From: Deltaproteobacteria bacterium RIFCSPHIGHO2_02_FULL_40_28
Lineage (GTDB): Bacteria; UBA10199; 2-12-FULL-40-28
Length of the DNA: 64,000 nt
Direction: 5' to 3'
Assembly: GCA_001798135.1 (NCBI GenBank)
Contig: MGRJ01000023.1
Location: 95,239 to 159,238 of the forward strand
This document shows positions 53,322 to 62,270 of this stretch, in pieces. The translations under genes and the position numbers were made by a program. Each line of letters starts with the position of its first letter. The first letter of the stretch is position 1. The notes under the pieces were generated by a model. It worked only from the letters and a program-made list of their open reading frames with translations, did not search any database and was not told where the DNA came from.

Positions 53322-53433
53322 AAAAACCTGGAGGGGTGTTCCTGGAGGTTTCGAGGACTGTCTGACGAGCCCCGAGAGTAGTCGAGGGCGAGGAGTTCCG
53401 CAGAAACCGGAAGGAATACCCCTCCAGGTTTTT
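53322..53433. repeat. Structured intergenic repeat, copy 1, in a terminator-like stem
   Basis: A ~76-base core shared with the copy at 54524-54632 is enclosed by a stem CCTGGAGGGGTGTTCC / GGAATACCCCTCCAGG, with a run of A on the left and of T on the right, so it would act as a rho-independent terminator in both directions. The core contains GGTTTC...GAAACC that also pair. It lies just 3' of the hypothetical gene at 53456-53689 and just 5' of the DHS-like gene. Confidence 0.7.
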
Positions 53434-53455
53434 GTATCGGATTCTCACTAAAAAT

Positions 53456-53689
53456 TCAGTTCGTCATTTCTTTTTCTGGTTTAGCCAAGTGAATCAAAAT
53501 CTCTGCGACTACATCCCCTAAAGGAATATGGAGTAGCGGTTGTTTTTTTTCTAGCGGCCTAGGTACTGTTGTTTGGTGCGGTAAAAAAGAAAGAGTTGGT
53601 TGTGTGGGTTGACTTGATTGAGTAGGCGTTTCAAACCCCTCCAAACATACCTCTTCTAAGCCCTCCCTAAAGGTATTGAGCGCGGACAT
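53456..53689 (-). CDS. Small hypothetical protein
   Basis: 77 residues, proline-, glutamine- and threonine-rich in the middle, not recognised. C-terminal DVVAEILIHLAKPEKE could be a short helix. No signal or membrane segment. Real coding status is not certain. Confidence 0.4.
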   Translation of the reverse strand: MSALNTFREGLEEVCLEGFETPTQSSQPTQPTLSFLPHQTTVPRPLEKKQPLLHIPLGDVVAEILIHLAKPEKEMTN

Positions 53690-53783
53690 AAGACCCCCTC
53701 CATTGGTAATAGAACGGCCATCTCATCTCAAAATTAAGTCTTTTTTAAGGTTGCAAAATAGATAAACAATATCATATATTTGC

Positions 53784-54506
53784 ATGATGTCTCAGGCTTT
53801 TATTTTAGCAGCTGGTGTGGGTTCTCGTTTAAAGGGTTTAAAAGAAGGTTTACCCAAATGTTTACTTTCTTTTAAGGGGCAAACCTTTTTAGAGCGTCAT
53901 CTTGAGGCCCTTATTCAAAGAAAAATAAATCCGATAACGATAGTAGTAGGGTATGCCAAGGAAAAAGTAATGGGGTGGGTTAAGTCTCAGTTTCCAAAAG
54001 CTTCCATTCAATTTATTTTTAATCCTCTTTTTGAATCGACAAATAATTCTTATTCACTTTATTTGGCTTTAAAAGAAAATCCCCAAGATTTTTTTCTATG
54101 TGATGGAGATCTTTTATGTGATCCCACTTTTTGGGATGATTTAGCAGCTTCTCATTTTTCTGCCGCCATGATGGTGGAAAATAATTTAGAGAAAGTAGAT
54201 GAAGAAGCCATGAAGGTAAAATGTGTTGATCAAAAAATGATAGCATTGGGAAAAAATATTCCTATGAATGAAGCAGCAGGAGAATTTATTGGGTTATCTC
54301 GTTTTGATCAAGATTGGGCCATGGCCTATGTGAAAATTTATGAAGAAGGAGGGGTAGGGGCAAATGATCATTTGCCCCTACAAGGTTATTACTACGAGGA
54401 TGTTTTTTCTCTTCTTTTAAGAACAGAATTAACGATAGGGATGGTGTCAACTCAGGGTAAGTGGTGGAGAGAGATAGATACGGTGGAGGATTATGAAAAT
54501 CTTTAA
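53784..54506 (+). CDS. Sugar-phosphate/phosphocholine nucleotidyltransferase (LicC-like)
   Basis: 240 residues of the NTP_transferase fold: AFILAAGVGSRLKGLKEGLP carries the nucleotide loop, then KCLLSFKGQTFLERHLE, TIVVGYAKEKV, FNPLFESTNNSYSLYLAL, FLCDGDLLCDP with the metal-binding DGD, and EIDTVEDYENL at the end. It makes an activated sugar or choline for surface decoration. An in-frame 28 bp palindrome (54354-54381) encodes about ten residues, VGANDHLPLQ, absent from the usual family pattern. It ends shortly before a structured repeat. Confidence 0.85.
   Translation: MMSQAFILAAGVGSRLKGLKEGLPKCLLSFKGQTFLERHLEALIQRKINPITIVVGYAKEKVMGWVKSQFPKASIQFIFNPLFESTNNSYSLYLALKENPQDFFLCDGDLLCDPTFWDDLAASHFSAAMMVENNLEKVDEEAMKVKCVDQKMIALGKNIPMNEAAGEFIGLSRFDQDWAMAYVKIYEEGGVGANDHLPLQGYYYEDVFSLLLRTELTIGMVSTQGKWWREIDTVEDYENL
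54354..54381. repeat. Palindromic element inserted in frame in a nucleotidyltransferase gene
   Basis: A perfect 28 bp palindrome of the TAGGGGC...GCCCCTA family (arms GTAGGGGCAAATGA / TCATTTGCCCCTAC), also present in intergenic positions at 4591-4613 and 62107-62165. It lies within the coding frame and encodes VGANDHLPL. This is the layout of Rickettsia palindromic elements inserted into genes. Confidence 0.7.
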
Positions 54507-54523
54507 CCAAACCTCAATGGCGC

Positions 54524-54632
54524 GGAAGGGGGAGGATGTTCCTGGAGGTTTCGAGGACTGTTTGACGAGCCCCGAGAGTAGCCTTCGGGCGAGGAGTTCC
54601 GCAGAAACCGGAAGGAATATCCTCCCCCTTCC
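54524..54632. repeat. Structured intergenic repeat, copy 2
   Basis: Same conserved core as at 53322-53433, with two or three small differences, but the enclosing stem is different in sequence: GGAAGGGGGAGGATGTTCC pairs with GGAATATCCTCCCCCTTCC. One position is G-C in copy 1 and A-T in copy 2, so pairing, not sequence, is kept. It lies just 3' of the nucleotidyltransferase gene. Confidence 0.75.
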
Positions 54633-54686
54633 ATTCAGATTAAAATTAAACTATGCTTCATTTTAAATTTTATGTTGATATAAGTT

Positions 54687-55487
54687 ATGGCAACGTATGT
54701 AGTAGGGGACATTCAGGGTTGTTTTAAAACCTTCAAAAAACTTTTATCCCATGTTTCATTTAATCCTAAAAAAGATCGCTTATGGTTGGTTGGAGATTTG
54801 GTAAATCGTGGTCCTCATTCTCTTGAGGTTCTTCGCTTTGCGGCACATCAAAAAAAATTAGTTTCTGTTATAGGCAACCACGATCTTTATTGCCTGGCTA
54901 GGTATTTTGGTTTGCTAAAACCCGAAGAGTTAGACACCCTGGGGCCCTTATTAAAAGCAAATAATCGAACATTGATAAATTGGCTTCGCACAAGACCTCT
55001 CATGCATGAAGAAAAGGGTTTTATTTTGGTTCATGCAGGGCTTCATCCTTCTTGGAGTTTGGCAGATGCCAGAAAGTATGCACGAGTTTTAGAGAAAATT
55101 TTACGAAGTAAAAAAGCCCCAGAATTTTTAGAAATGGTTTATTCAAAACGAATTGATGCACCACAAAAAATAAAAAACAGTAATGATGAACTTAATTTTG
55201 CATTGGGTGTTTTTACACGTATGCGGGTTATCAATAAAAAAGGGCAGCTGCATTTTAAATACAAGGGTCCTCCAGATGAAGCCCCTGCACCTTTTAAGCC
55301 CTGGTTTGAAATTGCTAAAAGAAAAACAGCCCATCAAACTATTTTATTTGGTCACTGGGCTCATTTAGGGCATATCAAAAGAAAGTATTTGGTTTCTCTC
55401 GATACAGCCTGTGTGTGGGGAGTAAAACTTACGGCTTATCGATTAGAGGATGGAAAGGTTTTTCAAGTGCATTATTGTGATGGATAA
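54687..55487 (+). CDS. apaH: Bis(5'-nucleosyl)-tetraphosphatase, symmetrical
   Basis: Splits diadenosine tetraphosphate to two ADP. 266 residues of the metallophosphatase family with VVGDIQGCFKTF, LWLVGDLVNRGPHSLEVL, SVIGNHDLYCLARYFG, LVHAGLHPSW and LFGHWAHLG, the five metal-ligand segments. Complete and canonical. Confidence 0.96.
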   Translation: MATYVVGDIQGCFKTFKKLLSHVSFNPKKDRLWLVGDLVNRGPHSLEVLRFAAHQKKLVSVIGNHDLYCLARYFGLLKPEELDTLGPLLKANNRTLINWLRTRPLMHEEKGFILVHAGLHPSWSLADARKYARVLEKILRSKKAPEFLEMVYSKRIDAPQKIKNSNDELNFALGVFTRMRVINKKGQLHFKYKGPPDEAPAPFKPWFEIAKRKTAHQTILFGHWAHLGHIKRKYLVSLDTACVWGVKLTAYRLEDGKVFQVHYCDG

Positions 55488-56628
55488 AATGCAAACTGAT
55501 TTACAAATTATTATTGCAGGGGCTGGTTTAGGTGGATTGGCTTCTGCCTTGGCTTTAAAAAGAAATGGTTTTCGGGTTTCCCTTTATGAACAAGGGGGAG
55601 ATAAGCCAATACCCACAGGTCTTATTTTGCATGGAAGTACCCTCCAATCTTTGCAGTCTTTAGAGATTGCTCATCGTGTGGTTAATTTAGGCTTTGCCAT
55701 CAAGTGCTTTGAATTGCGTCATTGGAATGGTGTTTTACTTAAAATGGTAAATCTTGATTTTATTTCTAAATTATCCGGGTTTCCTCTTGTAGCTTTTTTA
55801 CGCAGTGATTTGCATAAACTGTTAGCAGATGAAATTGGAGGAGCCTCTATATTTTCTGATCATCGTGTTCTTGGTTACTATCAAGACTCAAAAGAAGCGA
55901 CTTTAATTTTTAGTGGGGGAAGACGCATTGCAGGTGATTTATTGATTGGAGCTGATGGGATGAGTTCTTGTATACGGAAGCAGCTTGTTCGGGTGAATAA
56001 ACTTACTTATACAGGTGTAACTTCATGGCGGGGTATTTCTACGTGGGGAGAAAGCAAAGAAGGTGTTTTAACTGAATATTGGGGGAAAGGCATGATTTTT
56101 GGTTATGTAGGAATAGGTGGTGGAAAATCTTATTGGTATGCTTACGATCATTCTTTGCCTAATCTTATTGAACCTGCAGGTCAAATGCGGATGAGTCTTG
56201 TAAAGCGGTTTGAAACAGGATCTAAAAATATTTTAGAACTTCTTAATGCAACGCCTGAGAATTTAATTTTTCGCACGGATATTTATGACCATGCTCTTGT
56301 AAAACCCTGGATGGATGGCCTGGTTATTTTAGTAGGAGATGCAGCCCATCCTGTTTTACCAAGTGGTTTTTGGGGAGCAAGCCTTGCCTTAGAGGATGCT
56401 GTTTGTCTTGCACAGGAGTTGGGCACAAGTGAAGTTTCCATAGCTCTTCAACATTTTCAAAAAAAGAGAATAGAGCGTGTCAAAAAAATAAAAAATTATT
56501 CTAAAAAAATCTGGAAGACCCAAATGCGTCATTTAGGATTGTCTCGTTGGCTTCGGGATATTTTTTTAAAATTCACCCCCCAGAAAAAATTTTCTGCTCC
56601 TCTCCATACATTTGAAAAATTTAATTAA
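55480..56628 (+). CDS. FAD-dependent monooxygenase (UbiH/salicylate hydroxylase type)
   Basis: 382 residues: IIIAGAGLGGLASALAL binds the FAD adenosine, LLIGADGMSSCIRKQL the NAD(P)H-related DG motif, and LVGDAAHPVLPSGFWGASLAL then EDA the GD motif near the ribityl chain. Group A flavoprotein monooxygenase. ATG at 55480 overlaps the apaH stop by 8 bases; ATG 55489 is an alternative. Substrate unknown; quinone, aromatic and pigment pathways are all possible. Confidence 0.88.
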   Translation: MDKMQTDLQIIIAGAGLGGLASALALKRNGFRVSLYEQGGDKPIPTGLILHGSTLQSLQSLEIAHRVVNLGFAIKCFELRHWNGVLLKMVNLDFISKLSGFPLVAFLRSDLHKLLADEIGGASIFSDHRVLGYYQDSKEATLIFSGGRRIAGDLLIGADGMSSCIRKQLVRVNKLTYTGVTSWRGISTWGESKEGVLTEYWGKGMIFGYVGIGGGKSYWYAYDHSLPNLIEPAGQMRMSLVKRFETGSKNILELLNATPENLIFRTDIYDHALVKPWMDGLVILVGDAAHPVLPSGFWGASLALEDAVCLAQELGTSEVSIALQHFQKKRIERVKKIKNYSKKIWKTQMRHLGLSRWLRDIFLKFTPQKKFSAPLHTFEKFN

Positions 56629-56643
56629 TTTCTAGCCTTTATC

Positions 56644-56665
56644 ATTTGTCAATTTTTTGACAAAT
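56644..56665. promoter_or_regulatory. Palindrome with GTCAA-N4-TTGAC core
   Basis: ATTTGTCAATTTTTTGACAA then AT: 9 bp perfect arms with a 4-base centre. The core GTCAA-N4-TTGAC is the same as at 472-485 upstream of the kinase. It lies 45 bp before the hypothetical gene at 56710. Probable operator, or a weak hairpin after the monooxygenase gene. Confidence 0.45.
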
Positions 56666-56709
56666 ATTATTTATAGACGGATTTTTGTTTTAGGCTCATA
56701 ATACCTCGT

Positions 56710-57132
56710 ATGATTGATGATTCTGGTCACAATTGGTCTAAGATTGAAACTCGTTTTATTCCTTCAGATTCTGATGAACTTCGTTTTGTGGAACAACGTC
56801 GTTTTTTAGGTTTAAATGATCAAAATCCAGAAAAAATTGATCGTTTTGTAGAATATCGCCAGTCGGATGGAAGTTTTCTCCCTTCAAGGCCAGGAATGGA
56901 TGGAGAAGAAGTGTATTTTGAAGGCCGCTCCTATCAAGCCTCCATTGAATCTCCTGATAGTTGGGTAGATGGTGTTAATTGTAATGATGGCACCGTGGTT
57001 CTTATTCCCTTGGATCCCTTACCTTCCGAAGTAATCGATTTGCCTTTTTTGATGGAAGATAGTGTAGGCAATGCCTTTGATCGGGTGTTAACAGTGAGTA
57101 TTGTACCCACTTCTAAAGTAGAAACAGCTTAA
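56710..57132 (+). CDS. Hypothetical protein
   Basis: 140 residues, acidic, not recognised. No signal or membrane helix; likely a beta-rich soluble domain with LPFLMEDSVGNAFDRVLTVS at the end. Possible operator upstream. Function unknown. Confidence 0.5.
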   Translation: MIDDSGHNWSKIETRFIPSDSDELRFVEQRRFLGLNDQNPEKIDRFVEYRQSDGSFLPSRPGMDGEEVYFEGRSYQASIESPDSWVDGVNCNDGTVVLIPLDPLPSEVIDLPFLMEDSVGNAFDRVLTVSIVPTSKVETA

Positions 57133-57135
57133 GAT

Positions 57136-57240
57136 TCATAAATAGTATAAAGTAACTTTGATTTCTTTTTTGATTTCAGGATGTAAAATCCTGATTTGTT
57201 GATAGGCTTCGTGAGAATAAACAAGTTTCATTTTTTTCAT
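57136..57240 (-). pseudogene. Short RelE/ParE-like remnant
   Basis: A 34-residue frame, MKKMKLVYSHEAYQQIRILH followed by PEIKKEIKVTLYYL. It resembles the first helix of RelE/ParE toxins (AxxxLxxLxPEIKKxIKxxL). A stop codon truncates it before the catalytic part. It sits 30 bp downstream of ahcY. AGGGG and AGG lie upstream of the ATG, so a small gene is possible. Confidence 0.35.
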
Positions 57241-57270
57241 TAAAAACCTACCCCTTGTCAAGTGTGAGAT

Positions 57271-58629
<1,359 letters not shown>

Positions 58630-58634
58630 CTAAC

Positions 58635-59378
58635 TTATTTTTTAGGGATGTGCAACCCACATTCTTTGTCATCCGTCTTGGTGTTAAACCAGCGCCAACG
58701 CCCAGCCCTTCTGGGCTCATTGGGACTAATGGGGGTGGTGCAAATAATGCAACCAAGGGATTCGTAGTACCAACCGTCTTTTTTCCAATCGAGGAGAGGG
58801 TGGGTTGGAACCTTATTTTTTTTGGCATAATCTCTAAGCTGGTTTTCTGTCCAGTTAACTAAGGGGGCTACTTTGAGGATGGGCCTTTTCTTTTCGCCTT
58901 GTTCTAAGATTTGGAAGCATGGGGTTTGTGAGCGTCCTTCAGATTGATCAGCCCGGAGGCCTGTAAGCCATACATCCAAAGTTTCTAAAACACGTTCGTT
59001 GGGCTCTACTTTGCGAAGATGACAACAAAATTCTTGTTTTTCTTTGCTATCAAAAAATAGAAATTCTCCATGTTGTTTAATCATCTGTTCCAATTTTTTG
59101 GGATCGGGTTTTATTTTTTTGATGGTGATTTTATATTTTTTTTCGATGGTTTTAAAAAAGGCGTAGGTTTCAGGGAAAAGACGTAAGGTATCAAGGGTAA
59201 AAACACGAGGTTTGATTTTAGCTTGAATGGCTAAGTCAATCATCACCGAGCCAGTAAGCTGAAAGCTTGTACCAATGGCAGCGCGGTTTCCAAAGCGACG
59301 AAAAATTTCACCAATTAAATCCTTCGGGTCGGTGATTTTTTCGAGTTCGGAAATAAGATTTTGGTCGATGTGGTTCAT
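58635..59378 (-). CDS. cysH: Adenylyl-sulfate reductase, 4Fe-4S type (CysH family)
   Basis: Reduces APS to sulfite in assimilation. 247 residues from MNHIDQNLIS (the frame runs 45 residues further upstream but through an inverted repeat). FCCHLRKVEP and GCIICTT supply the CC and CxxC cluster ligands that mark the APS-using, 4Fe-4S form; RADQSEGR is the ligand-loop motif; ECGLH holds the catalytic Cys near the end. The nearby kinase CysC would normally make PAPS, so APS may be shared between two uses. Confidence 0.94.
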   Translation of the reverse strand: MNHIDQNLISELEKITDPKDLIGEIFRRFGNRAAIGTSFQLTGSVMIDLAIQAKIKPRVFTLDTLRLFPETYAFFKTIEKKYKITIKKIKPDPKKLEQMIKQHGEFLFFDSKEKQEFCCHLRKVEPNERVLETLDVWLTGLRADQSEGRSQTPCFQILEQGEKKRPILKVAPLVNWTENQLRDYAKKNKVPTHPLLDWKKDGWYYESLGCIICTTPISPNEPRRAGRWRWFNTKTDDKECGLHIPKK

Positions 59379-59382
59379 AATT

Positions 59383-59536
59383 TTTAGACCTCGGTTGGTA
59401 TTTTTTTTAAAAAGACGCGGTTCTTGAAGCCATCGAAACTTCAATCCCGCTCGCTCTCGCCGATTTGTTTTATTTTTTCGCAAGGACAAATCGGCTGCGA
59501 GATGCTTTTTCAAAAAAATACCAACCGAGGTCTAAA
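59383..59536. repeat. 154 bp inverted-repeat element between cysH and cysC
   Basis: Arms of 25 bp are perfectly inverted (TTTAGACCTCGGTTGGTA then seven T; the complement at 59512-59536). A second inner pair CCGATTTGT / ACAAATCGG lies in the centre. Size and structure resemble a MITE or a large stem-loop; no coding content is supported. It separates the two genes of one sulfur pathway and may end the cysC message. Confidence 0.6.
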
Positions 59537-59547
59537 CCAGATTAAGT

Positions 59548-60153
59548 CTAAATAATTTTTTTCTCAACGAGCAAATCTAACACATGCCGTGTGGATTCTT
59601 CCAGGGTTTCTTTGCCTGTGTTGAGGATGAGCTCTGCTTTGTCTGGAGCCTCGTAGGGGGCAGAAACGCCAGTAAATTCTGGAATTTGTCCGGCCCTTGC
59701 TTTTTTATAAAGCCCCTTGGTATCACGTTGCTCACAAATTTCGATGGGGGTATCACAAAAAATTTCAAAAAATTGCCCTTGGGGAACCAAAGAACGAGCC
59801 ATGTCTCTATCGGCCTTGTAGGGAGAAATAAAGGCGGTGATGGCAATGACATTGGCTTCACAAAAAAGTTTAGAAACTTCACCAATGCGGCGGATGTTTT
59901 CTTTGCGATCATCCGGAGAAAATCCAAGATTTTTATTCAACCCATGGCGGATATTATCACCATCTAATACCGAGGCATTTTTTCCGTTGGAAACCAGGGC
60001 CAGTTCTACTTCACGCGCCACTGTTGATTTTCCAGATCCTGAAAGCCCTGTGAGCCACACCACACAGCCTTTTTGTTTCAAGTTTTTAACACGGTCTTCA
60101 TTTGTTAATTTTCCATGATGCCAGAAAATATTTTTACTTTTGGGTTCGGTCAT
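59548..60153 (-). CDS. cysC: Adenylylsulfate kinase
   Basis: Phosphorylates APS to PAPS. 201 residues: P-loop WLTGLSGSGKSTVAREVE, VLDGDNIRHGLNKNLGFSPD, RRIGEVSKLF, FISPYKADRDMAR, and KARAGQIPEFTGVSAPYEAP, all canonical. First gene on the minus strand of the sulfur assimilation group with cysH. An inverted repeat lies just upstream. Confidence 0.96.
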   Translation of the reverse strand: MTEPKSKNIFWHHGKLTNEDRVKNLKQKGCVVWLTGLSGSGKSTVAREVELALVSNGKNASVLDGDNIRHGLNKNLGFSPDDRKENIRRIGEVSKLFCEANVIAITAFISPYKADRDMARSLVPQGQFFEIFCDTPIEICEQRDTKGLYKKARAGQIPEFTGVSAPYEAPDKAELILNTGKETLEESTRHVLDLLVEKKII

Positions 60154-60172
60154 AATGTCTCCTTTGTGTTGC

Positions 60173-60260
60173 TCTCCCCCTTTGTAAGGGGGAGTTGGAG
60201 GGGGTAGAGTCTTACAAGATTTTCTACCTCCCCTTACCCCTCCTTACAAAGGAGGGGAAT
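60173..60260. repeat. Imperfect inverted repeat of C/T-rich type upstream of cysC
   Basis: Left half CTCCCCCTTTGTAAGGGGGA and right half TCCTTACAAAGGAGGGGAAT fold back over about 35 bp each, with changes on both sides that keep pairing. It matches the dispersed CCCCTCCTTACAAAGGAGGGG repeat class. It sits in the 304 bp between cysC and the serine protease. Confidence 0.6.
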
Positions 60261-60404
60261 AAGATGGATCCTCTTTTATTTTTTTTGAGGACAAGTGTCA
60301 ATGTTTGAGGTCTCCTCCCCTCACCTGACAGAAAATTGAAGAGACAGTATTCAAAAAAAGATAAATATTTTCAACCACTTAATTTAAATGACGCAATGTG
60401 ACAT

Positions 60405-60421
60405 TTGGCATTGTTTTTGCT
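60405..60421 (+). promoter_or_regulatory. Sigma-54 promoter of the serine protease gene
   Basis: TTGGCATTGTTTTTGCT matches the -24/-12 consensus, with GG at 60407-60408 and GC at 60419-60420 separated by exactly 10 bases. It lies 38 bp before the start codon. A bacterial enhancer-binding protein would be required for expression. The rest of 60261-60404 contains no recognised gene. Confidence 0.65.
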
Positions 60422-60458
60422 TATATTTAAGGAAAAGAGGACTAGTTTTGGTAAAAAT

Positions 60459-61979
60459 ATGGCGACAACGATTTATCAATTTGATTCAAGTGATCCAAGC
60501 CTCGAGGTTTTTTTACAAACTATTGGCTTAGATAGAACTGCCCGTGCCCAGGGGAAAATGTCTTCACAAGCTTTAGTTGCCAAGGGAATTGATGAAGCTG
60601 TTTTTGCTTTTGTGGCTGGGCAAGATCATGTTTTAACTGCTCGTGAAATTGCCCCATTTTTTGACTCCGCGAGTTTAAAAACTTCTAGTGATTGCAATTT
60701 TGTGAGAACAAGTGAGGGAACAACTTTAGAATGTGGTGGTTCCACTAGTGGTCCCCTACAGACGGCCCACCCTCTTTTATTTAATCCTGATCAAATAAAA
60801 AGTTTGCTTCGTATCGATGGTTGTCCCGATGGCATCAGTGCCATGGCTATTTTAGGAGAAAAACTAAATCGTCCCCTTCAATACCAGAACACCAATGGAG
60901 TTATTCCTGAGGCAGTGTGTGAGCCAAGAGAATTATTGGCCAAAGGTTTTTCTATTGAAGATTTATCAAATATTCACTTCATGTCTGGTGTTGTTTTAGA
61001 TGTAGCCAAAGATTGTGGAAGAACAGTTAGTCCTATTGTAGTGCATGGTGCATCAGAAGGAGAGGTAAGGGGATCTAGTGTTTGGGTTTATGGCGGAATG
61101 GTAGTAACAGCTGCCCATGTGGTTTCTAACTCCCAAGGTGAAATTGCTTCTGATATGGAAATTTATTTTGATGGAGCTTATCACAGTTTTGGTCCACAAA
61201 ATGTGGTGAGTATTGATCAAGGCGCTGATTTGGCAGTTTTGTACTTTCCTGATTATTTTAATCAAGATGATATTCCCTGGGCGCCAATAGCTACAGATTT
61301 ACCACAAAATGGTGAAATTTTTTTAGCTATTGGTTATCCTAACCAGGCAACTGAAAATGTTGATCAAGGAGGCAAGGCTTACCGTTTGTACAATTATGGA
61401 ACCATCGAAGCTACCCTTGGTTATGATGTGTTGCCTGTGAATCAACAAGATCCTCGCTATGCAGCTTATAGTGGAAACCCAGATGCACAAGATTGGCTTA
61501 TTGCCAATGCAGAAAACATGCAACAAAGCGGGCATCCTTTTTTGGTTATGAATTCTGGAATTTATTATGGCAATAGTGGGGGAGCTATTTTTAGTAGAAC
61601 AGGAGAGCTTGTAGCCGTAGCGTCACGAAAAGAGTTCCCCACTAGTAGGGCGTATGGAACAAGTGTGGTTTCGCATCCCTTAGAAATTTATGAAGTTGAA
61701 ACTGTTTTAGATGATATTGCCGGCCTGCAAGAAGATCCAGATACATATCTGGATATGCTTGCTACCGTTAGGGCAGAAGTTGAACAACAATTTTTAGTAG
61801 CCATTTCAGATCGTATTGAAAGTTATGGAGCTGGTGTGCAAGGAATATTTTTAGAAGATTTTGAAGCAGCAGAACTTGAAGTAGCCGAACTTTTATCTTT
61901 CCGTGAAATTCCTCCCCATGTTTTGCGCATGGTTCTCCTTCAGATTTGTTTTGATTCTAAGATTGAAATTGTACCTTAG
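60459..61979 (+). CDS. Trypsin-like serine protease
   Basis: 506 residues. N-terminal part to about residue 190 is of unknown type and lacks a signal peptide in the chosen start. The protease part has the chymotrypsin-fold triad: VVTAAHVVS (His), DQGADLAVLYF (Asp), and GNSGGAIFS (Ser). A helical tail follows. ATG 60459 is preferred; an upstream frame to 60405 would begin within the -24/-12 promoter. The gene is likely induced by a sigma-54 regulator. Where it acts is unclear without a signal peptide. Confidence 0.85.
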   Translation: MATTIYQFDSSDPSLEVFLQTIGLDRTARAQGKMSSQALVAKGIDEAVFAFVAGQDHVLTAREIAPFFDSASLKTSSDCNFVRTSEGTTLECGGSTSGPLQTAHPLLFNPDQIKSLLRIDGCPDGISAMAILGEKLNRPLQYQNTNGVIPEAVCEPRELLAKGFSIEDLSNIHFMSGVVLDVAKDCGRTVSPIVVHGASEGEVRGSSVWVYGGMVVTAAHVVSNSQGEIASDMEIYFDGAYHSFGPQNVVSIDQGADLAVLYFPDYFNQDDIPWAPIATDLPQNGEIFLAIGYPNQATENVDQGGKAYRLYNYGTIEATLGYDVLPVNQQDPRYAAYSGNPDAQDWLIANAENMQQSGHPFLVMNSGIYYGNSGGAIFSRTGELVAVASRKEFPTSRAYGTSVVSHPLEIYEVETVLDDIAGLQEDPDTYLDMLATVRAEVEQQFLVAISDRIESYGAGVQGIFLEDFEAAELEVAELLSFREIPPHVLRMVLLQICFDSKIEIVP

Positions 61980-62020
61980 CGATGAAGGATTCCTCTGTTA
62001 TTCTCATGTTTTTAAACTTG

Positions 62021-62250
62021 CCCCCGTGAAGACGGGGGACGGGGATCCATCTCCACTCTGTCATCCCCTCGAAAGAGGGAATCCATCTTTGTCATCGCGG
62101 GTATCCCGTAGGGGCAACCCCCTGTGGTTGCCCATAATCGGGCAGGCACAGGGGCCTGCCCCTACAATTAATTGGGTTATTGCAATGACGGAATCTAAAG
62201 ATGGATCCCGGCCTCCGCCGGGATGACAAATGACGCGGGAATGACAAAAG
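62021..62250. repeat. Nested palindromic repeats (GATGGATCCC type around TAGGGGC type)
   Basis: Left arm TGTCATCCC ... GGAATCCATCTTTGTCAT and right arm GAATCTAAAGATGGATCCC ... GGGATGACA are oppositely oriented copies of one common repeat. Between them lie two palindromes of the TAGGGGC-GCCCCTA family (62107-62165). The 291 bp gap 61980-62270 holds no gene that I can support. Confidence 0.6.
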
Positions 62251-62270
62251 GGATACAGGGATGGCGGGCC

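Noticed and set aside
53341..53415. Hammerhead-like signature CTGACGAG ... GAAAC in the structured repeat
   Set aside because: Copy 2 has TTGACGAG, changing an invariant core base, and the bases after the putative stem II are GAGG instead of GAAA.
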